A DNA stretch of 64,000 nucleotides. Origin: JAFDVL01 sp031409955. GTDB taxonomy: Bacteria; Acidobacteriota; Blastocatellia; RBC074. The notes below the pieces were generated by a model. That model searched no databases. It worked only from the letters and a program-made list of their open reading frames with translations, and had not been told where the DNA came from. The DNA is taken from positions 1-64,000 of the forward strand of contig JANNYF010000034.1 in NCBI GenBank assembly GCA_031409955.1. The letters run 5' to 3'. Of the stretch, positions 52,527-61,136 are shown one piece after another (position 1 is the first letter of the stretch; each line of letters starts with the position of its first letter). Made by a program: the position numbers and the translations under genes.

Positions 52527-53636
52527 ATGAGCGAAGCACTTCTGACAGATTTATTGACGGCACTGGATGTGATGGTGGTGGAACGTTTGCCAGATCGTTC
52601 GTTTGCGGTAATTGGCACGACACCGGCTTGGTTTGCGTGGCTCTACACCGATGCCGCCGCGCATCCACGGCAATTGCGTTTGGAGTTGACCTCACCCTTC
52701 CTGGAAAACTTTTTGGTGGATGCAGATGCTTTTTGGACTGAAGCGCGTCCCGGTCAATTGAAGTCCGGTTCGTGGGAAGAGAAGGGGCCTTCGGGGAAAG
52801 AAGACCATCTGGAAGCCGCCGCACTCTGTCTGGGCGAGCGCAAGATATTGCTGATTGAATTGCTCGGCGTGGCGCACGAAGAGCGGCGGCGTTTGTTGCA
52901 AATCGCCCGCGAAAAAGCGCTCCTGCAAACCCAACTCATCAAAGAAACGCAAAAAAAAGAAATCCTGTTGCACTGCATCGCGCACGATTTGGTCGGCTTG
53001 CTGATGGGCGTGAAAGTTTCGTTTTCGCTGCTCGGTTCGGAAAGCCTGACGCCGACGGGCAAAGACTATCTTACGATGGGACAGCGACAATCCGTCCAAC
53101 AAGAGCGATTGGTGAATGAGATCATACAGGCCTTCTCGGCGGAAATGGAATCGCTCGACCCCTTCAAATTGGAAGCCGACAAAGCGCCTGATTTTCTGGG
53201 TTGTACGCGTTATGTGCTCAACGAATTGGCCGCGACGGCTTCGCTGCATAAAGTCAATTTGCAGCTTGATCCGGGCACCGATTGTCACCGCGCCTGGAAA
53301 GTTGTGGGCGAACGCATGCGGTTGCAACGCGTGATTCTGAATCTGGTCGAAAACGCCTTACGCGTTGGCCCTCCCTTCTCGGTCGTCAACGTCAGCCTGC
53401 ACGAGGAAGGTTCCAACCTCGTCCTCAACGTGGACGACGAAGGCGCAGGCGTGGTCGCCGAATTGATCGGAACGTTGTTTCAGAAATTTGCCCAGACCAA
53501 AGGCGGGCAGTACGGCTTTGGTCTGTATTTCTGCCGCATCATGATTGAGCGCTGGGGCGGCAGCATTGGCTATGCTCCACGCCCGAATCGCGGCGCGCGG
53601 TTTTGGGTGAAGTTGCCGAAACTCATCTCAAGTTAA
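52527..53636 (+). CDS. Cytoplasmic sensor histidine kinase
   Basis: 369 residues without membrane segments. The first 110 residues look PAS-like (VMVVERLPDRSFAVIGTTPA). A helical dimerisation part carries the H-box HCIAHDLVGLLMG (His about 154). The ATPase has the N-box VILNLVENALRVG, G1 VDDEGAG and G2 GGQYGFGLYFCRIM. The gene follows the GTPase after three bases. No response regulator gene adjoins; the orphan receiver at 33774 is one candidate among many. It probably reads the state of the GTPase or OmpA protein, which is inference. Confidence 0.9.
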   Translation: MSEALLTDLLTALDVMVVERLPDRSFAVIGTTPAWFAWLYTDAAAHPRQLRLELTSPFLENFLVDADAFWTEARPGQLKSGSWEEKGPSGKEDHLEAAALCLGERKILLIELLGVAHEERRRLLQIAREKALLQTQLIKETQKKEILLHCIAHDLVGLLMGVKVSFSLLGSESLTPTGKDYLTMGQRQSVQQERLVNEIIQAFSAEMESLDPFKLEADKAPDFLGCTRYVLNELAATASLHKVNLQLDPGTDCHRAWKVVGERMRLQRVILNLVENALRVGPPFSVVNVSLHEEGSNLVLNVDDEGAGVVAELIGTLFQKFAQTKGGQYGFGLYFCRIMIERWGGSIGYAPRPNRGARFWVKLPKLISS

Positions 53637-53648
53637 TATTCTCGCCAC

Positions 53649-54470
53649 ATGAAACCTGTGTACTGTTTATTGTTGCTCCTGCTTCTTTCTGCTTGTCGCG
53701 GGACGAATGTTCCGACGACGATTCAGGTCGCGTCCACGACTGACACCAGCAGGCCTGCTGAGCTGCCGCTTTACACCTACGAAATCGTCAAGACATATCC
53801 GCACGATCCAAAATCGTTCACCCAAGGGTTGGTTTTTGACAACGGCATTTTTTATGAGAGCGCCGGATTGAATGCCGCCCACAGCGGTCATTCAACCTTG
53901 CGCAAAGTCGAAGTCACGACCGGCAAGGTGCTCAAACTCATTGATGTGCCGGAGCCATATTTCGCCGAAGGTCTGGCGCTGTTTGATGGGAAGCTTTTTC
54001 AATTGACCTGGCAGCATCAGAAAGGGTTTATCTACGACCGCGACAGCTTTGCCGCGCAAGGCGAATTCAAATACAGCGGTGAAGGCTGGGGCTTAACCCA
54101 CGACGGCAAATCGTTGATCCTGAGCGACGGCTCACACCAGCTTCGCTTCCTTGATCCGACTACATTTCAAGAGCAGCGCCGCATCAGCGTTTACGACCGA
54201 GACGGACGCGTAGATGAGCTGAACGAATTGGAGTATGTCAAAGGCGAAATCTTTGCCAACATCTGGCAGGAAGATCGAATCGCGCGCATTGATCCGAAAG
54301 ACGGCAAGGTGATTGGCTGGATAGACCTGCGCGATTTGCTGAAAGAAGAAGACCGTACCGCCGATACCGATGTGCTCAACGGCATTGCGTATGACGCCGC
54401 GCAGGATCATTTGTACGTGACCGGGAAGAAATGGCCGAAGCTGTTTGAAATTCGGCTGAAGAAGAAATGA
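53649..54470 (+). CDS. Glutaminyl-peptide cyclotransferase, lipoprotein
   Basis: 273 residues. Signal with lipobox LLLLLLLSACRG (Cys16). The five-bladed propeller of plant-type glutaminyl cyclase is indicated by YTYEIVKTYPHDPKSFTQGL, IFYESAGL, YFAEGLALFDGKLFQLTWQ, GEGWGLTHDG and LNELEYVKGEIFANIWQ. The enzyme turns N-terminal Gln into pyroglutamate on exported proteins. It starts 12 bases after the kinase stop and overlaps comEA by four bases. Confidence 0.93.
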   Translation: MKPVYCLLLLLLLSACRGTNVPTTIQVASTTDTSRPAELPLYTYEIVKTYPHDPKSFTQGLVFDNGIFYESAGLNAAHSGHSTLRKVEVTTGKVLKLIDVPEPYFAEGLALFDGKLFQLTWQHQKGFIYDRDSFAAQGEFKYSGEGWGLTHDGKSLILSDGSHQLRFLDPTTFQEQRRISVYDRDGRVDELNELEYVKGEIFANIWQEDRIARIDPKDGKVIGWIDLRDLLKEEDRTADTDVLNGIAYDAAQDHLYVTGKKWPKLFEIRLKKK

Positions 54471-54757
54471 GCGCCAAAAAATCTGCGTCAATCCGCTCAA
54501 TCCGCGTCATCTGCGGTCTATTTGTTTTGCTAGTGTTGGTTGCGGTTTCCTCTGGCCGCGCGCAAGACCGCATCAACCTCAACACCGCTTCCGCCGCTGA
54601 GTTAATGCGCCTGCCTTATGTCGGACAAACCGTCGCCAATCGCATCCTCACATACCGCCGCAAACACGGCACATTCAAACGCCCGCAAGACCTCATCATC
54701 CTCAAAGGTTTGAGCGCGAAACGCTATCGCCAAATCGCGCACCTCATTCGTATCTGA
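54467..54757 (+). CDS. ComEA-type helix-hairpin-helix protein
   Basis: 96 residues. A signal peptide (VICGLFVLLVLVAVSSGRAQ) precedes a tandem HhH domain: INLNTASAAELMRLPYVGQT and FKRPQDLIILKGLSAKRY. ComEA binds incoming double-stranded DNA in the periplasm during transformation. The convergent comEC gene ends 129 bases away, so the two parts of the uptake path are neighbours. Its start overlaps the stop of the cyclase gene. Confidence 0.92.
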   Translation: MSAKKSASIRSIRVICGLFVLLVLVAVSSGRAQDRINLNTASAAELMRLPYVGQTVANRILTYRRKHGTFKRPQDLIILKGLSAKRYRQIAHLIRI

Positions 54758-54759
54758 AA

Positions 54760-54885
54760 CGGTTGCGCGAACTGTTAGTTTGCGTCGGGCTGCAAAATAA
54801 CCTGACCCCTGCGCAACCAAAAGACGACAAGGTTTCGACCAGCGTTTGCGTAACGAAACATCGCAAACTAACAGTTCGCGCAACA
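54760..54885. repeat. Small palindrome between comEA and comEC
   Basis: TTGCGCGAACTGTTAGTTTGC (from about 54764) and the complement GCAAACTAACAGTTCGCGCAA (to about 54884) form 20-bp-class arms around roughly 80 bases. It may serve both convergent genes as a hairpin. Confidence 0.75.
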
Positions 54886-57657
54886 TCAATTGCATTTGAC
54901 GAAGGTTTTCACCTGCAAATCCTTACCATCGGTTGAAATCGTAATCGCGCCACAGCGACTGGTTTGCAAAATCTGTGCGCCGCTGGTCTTCAATCTTTCC
55001 ATTGTTTCTGGATGCGGGTGATCGAAGGGGCTGGGATGTGCGACCGAAATCACCGCGATGGTGGGTTTCGCGCGCGCCAAAAAGTTCGCCGTCGAAGAAC
55101 TTCGTGACCCGTGATGTGCGACTTTCAAGACATCAGTTTTCAAGTCTTCATTTTCTGCGACGAGCCGCACTTCAATTTCTTTTTCCACATCGCCCGTCAG
55201 CAAAAACACGCGCTGTCCAAAGCGCAGCCGCAACGTGAGCGATTGATTATTTGCCGCTTGCGAAGCATTCAAGGCATCACGGAACGGCGTCAATACCTCA
55301 ATGTTCACGCCATCTATGTCCAATTTGTCGCCGCGCACCAGCGCTTGCAACGGCGCGTTTGCAAAGCTTGCCGCTTGTCGAAACGTGTCGAATTGCTTGT
55401 CGTCCATTGGAATCACGCCCGTCAATGCCGCGCCAATCGCAAAGCTTTTGGCGATGTCTGCAAAACCTTGCACGTGATCGGAATGCCCGTGACTCGCCGC
55501 GATGAAGTCCAGCCGCTTGATGCCGCGTTGCCACAAATACGGTGACACGGCAGCTTCGCCAATGCTGATGCGGTCTTCGACAAACACCTCTTCGCCTTCC
55601 GTCAAAGCCAAATCTGTTGGGATGCGACCGCCGCTGTCGAGCAGCATCAGTTTGCCATTCGGGAACGAAAGTAGCATTCCATCGCCTTGCCCGACGTCAA
55701 GAAACGTAATGCTCAAGCGGCCTCGCTCAAACTCGTGTGGGTGCGGATGCCCAACGAGAACCACAATCAATACAAACAACGCCAACGCACAAAGACTCAA
55801 AGTGACAACCACAACTCCTCTGCGAAATCGCTGCGAAACCTCTGCGCCTCTGCGGTAGAGCGAAAACGGATTCCACCAACTCAACGCCACAAGCAACACC
55901 AACGCCAACGCAAAATACACCGCATAAATCCCCGCCGCATTCGCCCCATAATCCGGCACACGAAAATTCAACTTGCGCCACACCACCAACCAATCCGCCG
56001 AGTGCGCTGTCGCCCAGCCAATCCAATTTACGACAAAAGCCAGCTTCATCATCACACTGCCAATCAACGAATAGAGCGATAAATACGCAGCTCCGGCGAT
56101 CATCAGCGCAAACATTAGTGCGCCTTGGATTGCATTCGTCAGCGGCGATACAAACGACACGCGATGAAAATACGCAATCATCATCGGCAGCAAACCAATT
56201 TGCACGACCACCGTTGCCAAGATGGTGACGACGATCCAGGAAAGGCTTTGCTGCAAAATTCGCCTGCGCTTCGTCGCGCTCAACCATTTCGCCGCGCGCG
56301 CTTTTTCCAATCGGTAACGAATCGGCGCTTTGCTCATTTCCTCTCGAAACTCTGCTTCGTTCCAATGCAAAACTTCGGCGCACCATTTTAGCCAAGCGGG
56401 CACACGCGGCGGATACGGCGTGGCCGCAGACGGCTGCCATTCGCCGAGGTTTTTGATGCGCTCCAGCAACGGCACTGTCACCAGCACAATCATCAACACC
56501 GTCAAAAACGAAAGCTGAAAGGCCGGATTGAACAGGTCACGCGGCTGCCACGCCAGCAGCACGAGCGCCGAAGCCGCTAAGGTATTCGCGCCCGGTGCCG
56601 TGCGAAAAATTAATTGCCCGATCAGCACAAACGTCAGCATCACGGTCGCCCGCGTGATCGCCGGTTGCGCGCCAATCATCAATGCATAAGCCCACAGCAG
56701 CGCGATCATCAACGCGCATCGCAAGCCGCGCGATGCAAAAAGCTTGGTCATGAGCCACGAAGCGACGAGCGCCAGCATTGCTACGTGCAAGCCCGAAATG
56801 ACGAGCAGGTGAAACGTGCCGCCGATGCGAAATGATTCGGCTGTTTCTAGGGAAAGGAAATGCTGATTGCCGAATAACGCCGCCGCCAAAATGCCGGAAG
56901 TCGGTTGCGTGAAGCTCCGCAAAATTACGGCGATGGCGTTTGCGCGAAGGCCATACAGAAAACTGAGAATGCGATAGCGCGCACCATCGCCAAGGCGTTC
57001 CATCAGCAACGCGCTTTTGATTAAGCCATTTGCATCGTAGCCGCGATATTCCAACATTTCGTCAAAGTCTGGCGCGCCGGGATTGCGAAAGCCTTGTGAC
57101 TTGCGCAGGTTCGTCAACGCCCGAATCCGCGTGCCGTATTCAAGTTGTAACGCGTCGTATTCGGCGCGATCCTGCGCTTCGTTGAATGGCAGAACCACGC
57201 GCACGGTGCCGGACGCTGCCTGCTCTTTGCCAAGCGTCGCCAGTTTTTCCAGCGCGACTTCCAGGTAAATCCGATCTGGTGCCAGCTCCGGTGCAGCGGT
57301 GATGACGCCCCAAATCTCGACCGGTTCATCAGCTTGGATCACGCCGCGCTCAAAGAGTGTTTTGACACGATTGGCTGCCACGCTGGCTTCATTCAACGAC
57401 CAGAGCAATCCACCGCAAGCAAAACAATTCGCCAATAAAATCAGCGTGATGAGCGCCGCGCGCCGCCATCGCAACTGCTGCACAAAAAATAAAACAATGG
57501 CGACAAGAAACAACGGAATCGCTGCTGAAAGCCACGATTTGAGATTTGTGATGGGAAAGCGCGCCGCCGCGAACTCGCCCAAAATAAACGCGACCGCGCA
57601 GTAAACCAGCGGTTGTTCCGGCAAGCTGAATTGTGCAAAGGTGAGGCGACGGGGCAT
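54886..57657 (-). CDS. comEC: DNA uptake channel protein ComEC/Rec2
   Basis: 923 residues, larger than the 750-residue B. subtilis protein. The N-terminal part has membrane helices and a DUF4131 OB region. The Competence core is seen as GTFHLLVISGLHVAMLALVA and QPAITRATVMLTFVLI. The C-terminal metallo-beta-lactamase domain has DVGQGDGMLLSFPNGKLMLL, SHGHSDHVQGF and KVAHHGSRSSS. It forms the inner-membrane channel for transforming DNA. With comEA nearby this suggests competence. Confidence 0.95.
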   Translation of the reverse strand: MPRRLTFAQFSLPEQPLVYCAVAFILGEFAAARFPITNLKSWLSAAIPLFLVAIVLFFVQQLRWRRAALITLILLANCFACGGLLWSLNEASVAANRVKTLFERGVIQADEPVEIWGVITAAPELAPDRIYLEVALEKLATLGKEQAASGTVRVVLPFNEAQDRAEYDALQLEYGTRIRALTNLRKSQGFRNPGAPDFDEMLEYRGYDANGLIKSALLMERLGDGARYRILSFLYGLRANAIAVILRSFTQPTSGILAAALFGNQHFLSLETAESFRIGGTFHLLVISGLHVAMLALVASWLMTKLFASRGLRCALMIALLWAYALMIGAQPAITRATVMLTFVLIGQLIFRTAPGANTLAASALVLLAWQPRDLFNPAFQLSFLTVLMIVLVTVPLLERIKNLGEWQPSAATPYPPRVPAWLKWCAEVLHWNEAEFREEMSKAPIRYRLEKARAAKWLSATKRRRILQQSLSWIVVTILATVVVQIGLLPMMIAYFHRVSFVSPLTNAIQGALMFALMIAGAAYLSLYSLIGSVMMKLAFVVNWIGWATAHSADWLVVWRKLNFRVPDYGANAAGIYAVYFALALVLLVALSWWNPFSLYRRGAEVSQRFRRGVVVVTLSLCALALFVLIVVLVGHPHPHEFERGRLSITFLDVGQGDGMLLSFPNGKLMLLDSGGRIPTDLALTEGEEVFVEDRISIGEAAVSPYLWQRGIKRLDFIAASHGHSDHVQGFADIAKSFAIGAALTGVIPMDDKQFDTFRQAASFANAPLQALVRGDKLDIDGVNIEVLTPFRDALNASQAANNQSLTLRLRFGQRVFLLTGDVEKEIEVRLVAENEDLKTDVLKVAHHGSRSSSTANFLARAKPTIAVISVAHPSPFDHPHPETMERLKTSGAQILQTSRCGAITISTDGKDLQVKTFVKCN

Positions 57658-57745
57658 AGATGAAATGCGGAGTTTTGATTGCGGATTGCGGAGTTGGAGG
57701 CCCCACCTTTCGCGCTCAAGATCAGCGTGAAAATAACTGTACCAT

Positions 57746-57833
57746 CTGCCTGATTCCCGATTCCCGATTCCCGATCACAAAATAAAGCATCGTTTTGGTG
57801 CGCAGGAGTCAGGAATCAGGAATCGGGAAGCAG
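57746..57833. repeat. Dispersed palindromic repeat, family A (copy 2)
   Basis: CTGCCTGATTCCCGATTCCC at the left and its complement words at the right (AGGAATCAGGAATCGGGAAG). The centre has CACAAAATAAAGCATCG, comparable to CACAAAATGATAGCGGC in copy 1 at 16571-16667. It lies between rlmD and comEC. Confidence 0.8.
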
Positions 57834-57857
57834 GCGAGAGCCTCCTGTCTGGTCAAA

Positions 57858-59054
57858 TTATTTTCGCTCTGATCGTAATTTAACCACGGTTTCGACGTGA
57901 TAGGTCTGCGGAAACATATCCAACGCCGTGATCGAATCAATGTTGTATTTCGCTTTGGTCAATAGTTTCAAATCGCGTGCGAGCGTGGTTGGATCGCACG
58001 AAACATAGTGAATGGTCGCGGGCTTGAGTGCCACCAATCGTTGGATGACCGCTGCGCCTGCGCCTGCACGCGGCGGATCAAGTAACACAAAATCCGGGCG
58101 CGGCAATTTCGGTGTCTGGAATTTCAACCACGCTTCGACGGACATCGCGTCGTAGTTCACGTTGGCAATGTGATTCGCCTGAGCATTTTGGAGGCCGTGC
58201 TTGACCGCGATTTTACTGCCTTCGACGGCATACACCTGCGCGAAGGAGTTTGCCAGTTGCAGTGAAAACAGCCCTGCGCCCGCATACAAATCAAACGCGA
58301 TTTTGCCTTCTGCACGGTTAATTGCAGTTTCGACTAATTGCTCGACTAACAACCGATTGGCTTGAAAAAACGTGCGCACGCCAAAGCTGTAAGTGATGCC
58401 CGCAATCGTCTGCTGCACAGTGCCTTTGGCATCAATTTCGGCATCGCGCGCATTCTCGCCCGTGGCCGGAGTCGCCAACACTTGCGTATCTCCAACGGTC
58501 AAATACACCCGCGTTGCCCGGCGTGGCAACAAGTTCGGCAGTTTGTGTAATTGTCGCAACTCCATGTTCGCCGCAGGCAGTAAAATCGGGCATTCGATGA
58601 CTTCGCAGACTTCGTGCGAGTTCGGTTTGTAGAAGCCAATTTGCTCACCATTGATTTTGATTTCTGCGCGCGAACGGTAGCCGAATTCGTTTGCCGCGAG
58701 TACGGGAATCTCCGCTTTCCAATCAATGCCGCCGATTCGGCGCAGCGATTCTCGAATGAAGTCGGCCTTGGTTTCAAGCTGTGCGGCGTATTGCAAGTGC
58801 TGCAATTGACAGCCACCACAAACGCCGAAATATTGGCAAGGCGCAGCGCGGCGTACAGGTGAAGGCGCGAGAATTTCTTCCACCACACCGCGTGCAAAGT
58901 TCCGTTCAAGATTGGTGATGCGCACGCGCAATTGATCGCCTGGCGCGGCAAACGGCACGAACACGGCTTGCCCGTTCACACGCCCCAGCCCCTCGCCGCC
59001 GTACACGATTTTCTCTATCGTAAGGTTGTGAATGTCGCCCAGGCTCAAGTTCAT
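57858..59054 (-). CDS. rlmD: 23S rRNA (uracil-C5)-methyltransferase, RlmD/TrmA family
   Basis: 398 residues. A TRAM domain (residues 1-62, LTIEKIVYGGEGLGRVNGQA) is followed by the iron-sulfur cysteines Cys73, Cys79 and Cys82 (PCQYFGVCGGCQ) and a fourth near 155 (VIECPIL). The SAM fold has FDLYAGAGLFSLQLA, the DPPRAG loop and the catalytic Cys in HYVSCDPTTLARDL. It methylates U in rRNA using SAM; the exact position (1939 or 747) cannot be decided. The start follows the stop of the upstream gene without a gap. Confidence 0.9.
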   Translation of the reverse strand: MNLSLGDIHNLTIEKIVYGGEGLGRVNGQAVFVPFAAPGDQLRVRITNLERNFARGVVEEILAPSPVRRAAPCQYFGVCGGCQLQHLQYAAQLETKADFIRESLRRIGGIDWKAEIPVLAANEFGYRSRAEIKINGEQIGFYKPNSHEVCEVIECPILLPAANMELRQLHKLPNLLPRRATRVYLTVGDTQVLATPATGENARDAEIDAKGTVQQTIAGITYSFGVRTFFQANRLLVEQLVETAINRAEGKIAFDLYAGAGLFSLQLANSFAQVYAVEGSKIAVKHGLQNAQANHIANVNYDAMSVEAWLKFQTPKLPRPDFVLLDPPRAGAGAAVIQRLVALKPATIHYVSCDPTTLARDLKLLTKAKYNIDSITALDMFPQTYHVETVVKLRSERK

Positions 59055-59783
59055 TTACAAGTAAAACAGTCCGAGTCGTGGCACGCGGTATTCATCACGC
59101 AGCTTGCGGGCAATCCAATTGCCGAGCGTTTGTTCATAGATTTCTTTGTCCATGCCTTTGCGATAATTCTTCAGGTCTTTCTCGCCTTGCACCCGCAATT
59201 CGGCCCGCGTTTCTGCGCTCGCGTGCTGCTGAATCGCGTCGAGCAAAAAGGCTTCGATCAAGTTCAAATCCGCATCCATTTGTCCGAGGAAATCATCGCT
59301 GGGTTTGCTCAAATCGTGGCTGATTTCTGCAATGCGACGCGCGGCGCGATCAAAGGCTTCGGCTAAAAATACATCGTCGGCGTTGCTGATGCTCAGCCGG
59401 GTCAGCGTTTCCTGCCATTCGTCCAGTGCGAGTTTGATATTCGCAGTCGAAAAGCCGCCCATTTCTTCCGGCTCCGGCTCCGGCTCCGCACCGTTGCCAT
59501 TGCTGTGCTGTCCGCCGATGTGTGATTCCAGATATTGTTGATACGCGGTTTCGACGGCTTGTTGGCAATAGAACAAATTGTTCACCCATTGCCCGAATTT
59601 GCGCGGCTTTTGATCGTGCAAGTCGAACGCCTGATTGATACCGCGCAGCGCGATTCTGAGCGGCACACCGCGCTGTTGCCAAGTTTCAATCAGCGCCCAA
59701 TCCAACGGCGACACCAGCAAGTGCTTGCCGCGCCGCCGGACAAATTCCTGTTCGACTTCTGTAAAGTAGTTGAAGTAATTCAT
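59055..59783 (-). CDS. Hypothetical protein upstream of rlmD
   Basis: 242 residues from the ATG at 59783, chosen because the 37 preceding in-frame residues overlap a repeat-rich stretch. The start NYFNYFTEVEQEFVRRRG is followed by LLVSPLDWALIETWQQRGVP, a small helical domain. An acidic insert (EPEPEPEEMG) precedes a second helical domain with KGMDKEIYEQTLGNWIARKL. The stop abuts the rlmD start, so the two are probably co-transcribed. I recall it only as a conserved acidobacterial protein of unknown function. Confidence 0.8.
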   Translation of the reverse strand: MNYFNYFTEVEQEFVRRRGKHLLVSPLDWALIETWQQRGVPLRIALRGINQAFDLHDQKPRKFGQWVNNLFYCQQAVETAYQQYLESHIGGQHSNGNGAEPEPEPEEMGGFSTANIKLALDEWQETLTRLSISNADDVFLAEAFDRAARRIAEISHDLSKPSDDFLGQMDADLNLIEAFLLDAIQQHASAETRAELRVQGEKDLKNYRKGMDKEIYEQTLGNWIARKLRDEYRVPRLGLFYL

Positions 59784-59845
59784 GGGGAGTAGGGGTGAGG
59801 CGAGGAGGGCTGGAGACAATGCTCTATCGCGATTAAAAAAAAGAA

Positions 59846-60052
59846 TTTCCGAACAGCGCTCCAACGGAGCGGAATACAATAGCCCAGGGTGCAACCCTGG
59901 GTTGACAGGAGATTACGACCCAAGCCCTGAAAGGGTGACGGACAGAACGAGACGCTCTGTCGCCCTTTCAGGGCTTGGGTTCTTTTTTTGCCCATACCCA
60001 GGGTTACACCCTGGGCTATATTCTTGCCACTCCTTCGGAGTTCAATTCGGAA
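59846..60052. repeat. Large nested palindromic repeat, CCCAGGGT family
   Basis: About 205 bases that read as one long palindrome. Outer parts TTTCCGAA and TTCGGAAAAT, then CTCCAACGGAGCG and ACTCCTTCGGAGT, then AGCCCAGGGTGCAACCCTGG and its counterpart CCCAGGGTTACACCCTGGGC, and innermost ACCCAAGCCCTGAAAGGG with GCCCTTTCAGGGCTTGGGT. I recall similar text as a common intergenic element in Planctomycetes, Verrucomicrobia and Acidobacteriota. Confidence 0.88.
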
Positions 60053-60099
60053 AATCATTTTCTTGATGCCTGTAGTCTCCGATCTCCAGCCCATAACCC

Positions 60100-60867
60100 C
60101 TACTTCCTGTTTCTCTCGTAAATAATTCGCAATCCTTCGAGCGTGAGATTGTCGTCAATTTCTTCGATCAATTCGCTGCCGCGCCCAATCAGCCTGGCTA
60201 ATCCGCCAGTTGAAATCACCTTTGTGCCTTCGCCCAATTCGACCATCATTCGGCGCAGGATGCCGTCCACCAACCCGATGTAGCCGTAATACAAACCGGA
60301 TTGCACGCTGCCGATGGTGGTTTGCCCAATGACTTGTTCCGGTCGCCGAATTTCTACGCGGGAGAGTCGCGCGGCGCGTTGGAATAAGGCTTCGGCGGAA
60401 ATATTCAAGCCCGGCGTAATCACACCGCCGAGATATTCGTTGTGTTTGCTGACAGCGTCGAACGTCGTGGCCGTGCCGAAATCTACAATGATGCACGGCG
60501 TTCCATAGCGGGCAATTGCCGCGACACTGTTGACGATGCGATCAGCGCCGACATCGGTTTCGGGCTGGTAGCGAATCGGCATGCCGGTTTCGCTGGTATG
60601 ATCCACGTAATAGGGCGTGAGTCCGAAGTAGTTTTCAGACATCTTCGTCAACGTGAAATTTAGCGGCGGCACGACGGAAGAAATCGCTATGCCCGTGATT
60701 TTTTCGGAATCCATTTTGGCGAGCGAGAACAGGTTGCGAAAAAGGATGCCGTATTCGTCAATTGTGCGATTGCGCTCGGTCGAAAGCCGCCAATTCGTGA
60801 TGAGTTGATCGCCTTCATACGCGCCGACGACTGTGTTTGTGTTGCCAACGTCAATGACTAAGAGCAT
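60100..60867 (-). CDS. coaX: Type III pantothenate kinase
   Basis: 255 residues. The ASKHA motifs are all present: LLVIDVGNTNTVVGAYEGD (phosphate 1), VGADRIVNSVAAI, IIVDFGTATTFDAV (phosphate 2) and VISTGGLARLI (adenosine). The enzyme phosphorylates pantothenate in the first step of coenzyme A synthesis. coaX is often next to or fused with birA. Here birA lies nearby on the same strand with the caspase gene between them. Confidence 0.96.
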   Translation of the reverse strand: MLLVIDVGNTNTVVGAYEGDQLITNWRLSTERNRTIDEYGILFRNLFSLAKMDSEKITGIAISSVVPPLNFTLTKMSENYFGLTPYYVDHTSETGMPIRYQPETDVGADRIVNSVAAIARYGTPCIIVDFGTATTFDAVSKHNEYLGGVITPGLNISAEALFQRAARLSRVEIRRPEQVIGQTTIGSVQSGLYYGYIGLVDGILRRMMVELGEGTKVISTGGLARLIGRGSELIEEIDDNLTLEGLRIIYERNRK

Positions 60868-60960
60868 AGAGTTTTAGGTAGTAGTGAAGTTGATGTTTCA
60901 GACGTCGGCATCTTACCAAGCGAGGAGAAGAAGCAGCAAGCCCTGAGAGTGTGAAGCTTG

Positions 60961-61131
60961 GAAACGCGAAGCGCCTGGGAGCGCAGGCGTCTCGCCTGCC
61001 ACGAGCGAGTGCAACGTCGCTTGTGTACTCTCGCAAGAGATGCGCCTTATCTTCAGCATATTTGCACGCCTGCGCGTCGCTTCGCTGGCGCAGCAGGCGA
61101 GACGCCTGCGCTCCCAGGCGCTTCGCGTTTC
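60961..61131. repeat. Palindromic repeat with 39-bp perfect arms
   Basis: Arms at 60961-60999 and 61093-61131 are exact complements (GAAACGCGAAGCGCCTGGG and onward) around 93 bases. It ends five bases before the caspase stop codon. It is the longest perfect inverted repeat I saw in the window. The GCAGGCGTCTCGCCTGC words are a self-palindrome inside each arm. Confidence 0.92.
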
Positions 61132-61136
61132 TCGGC

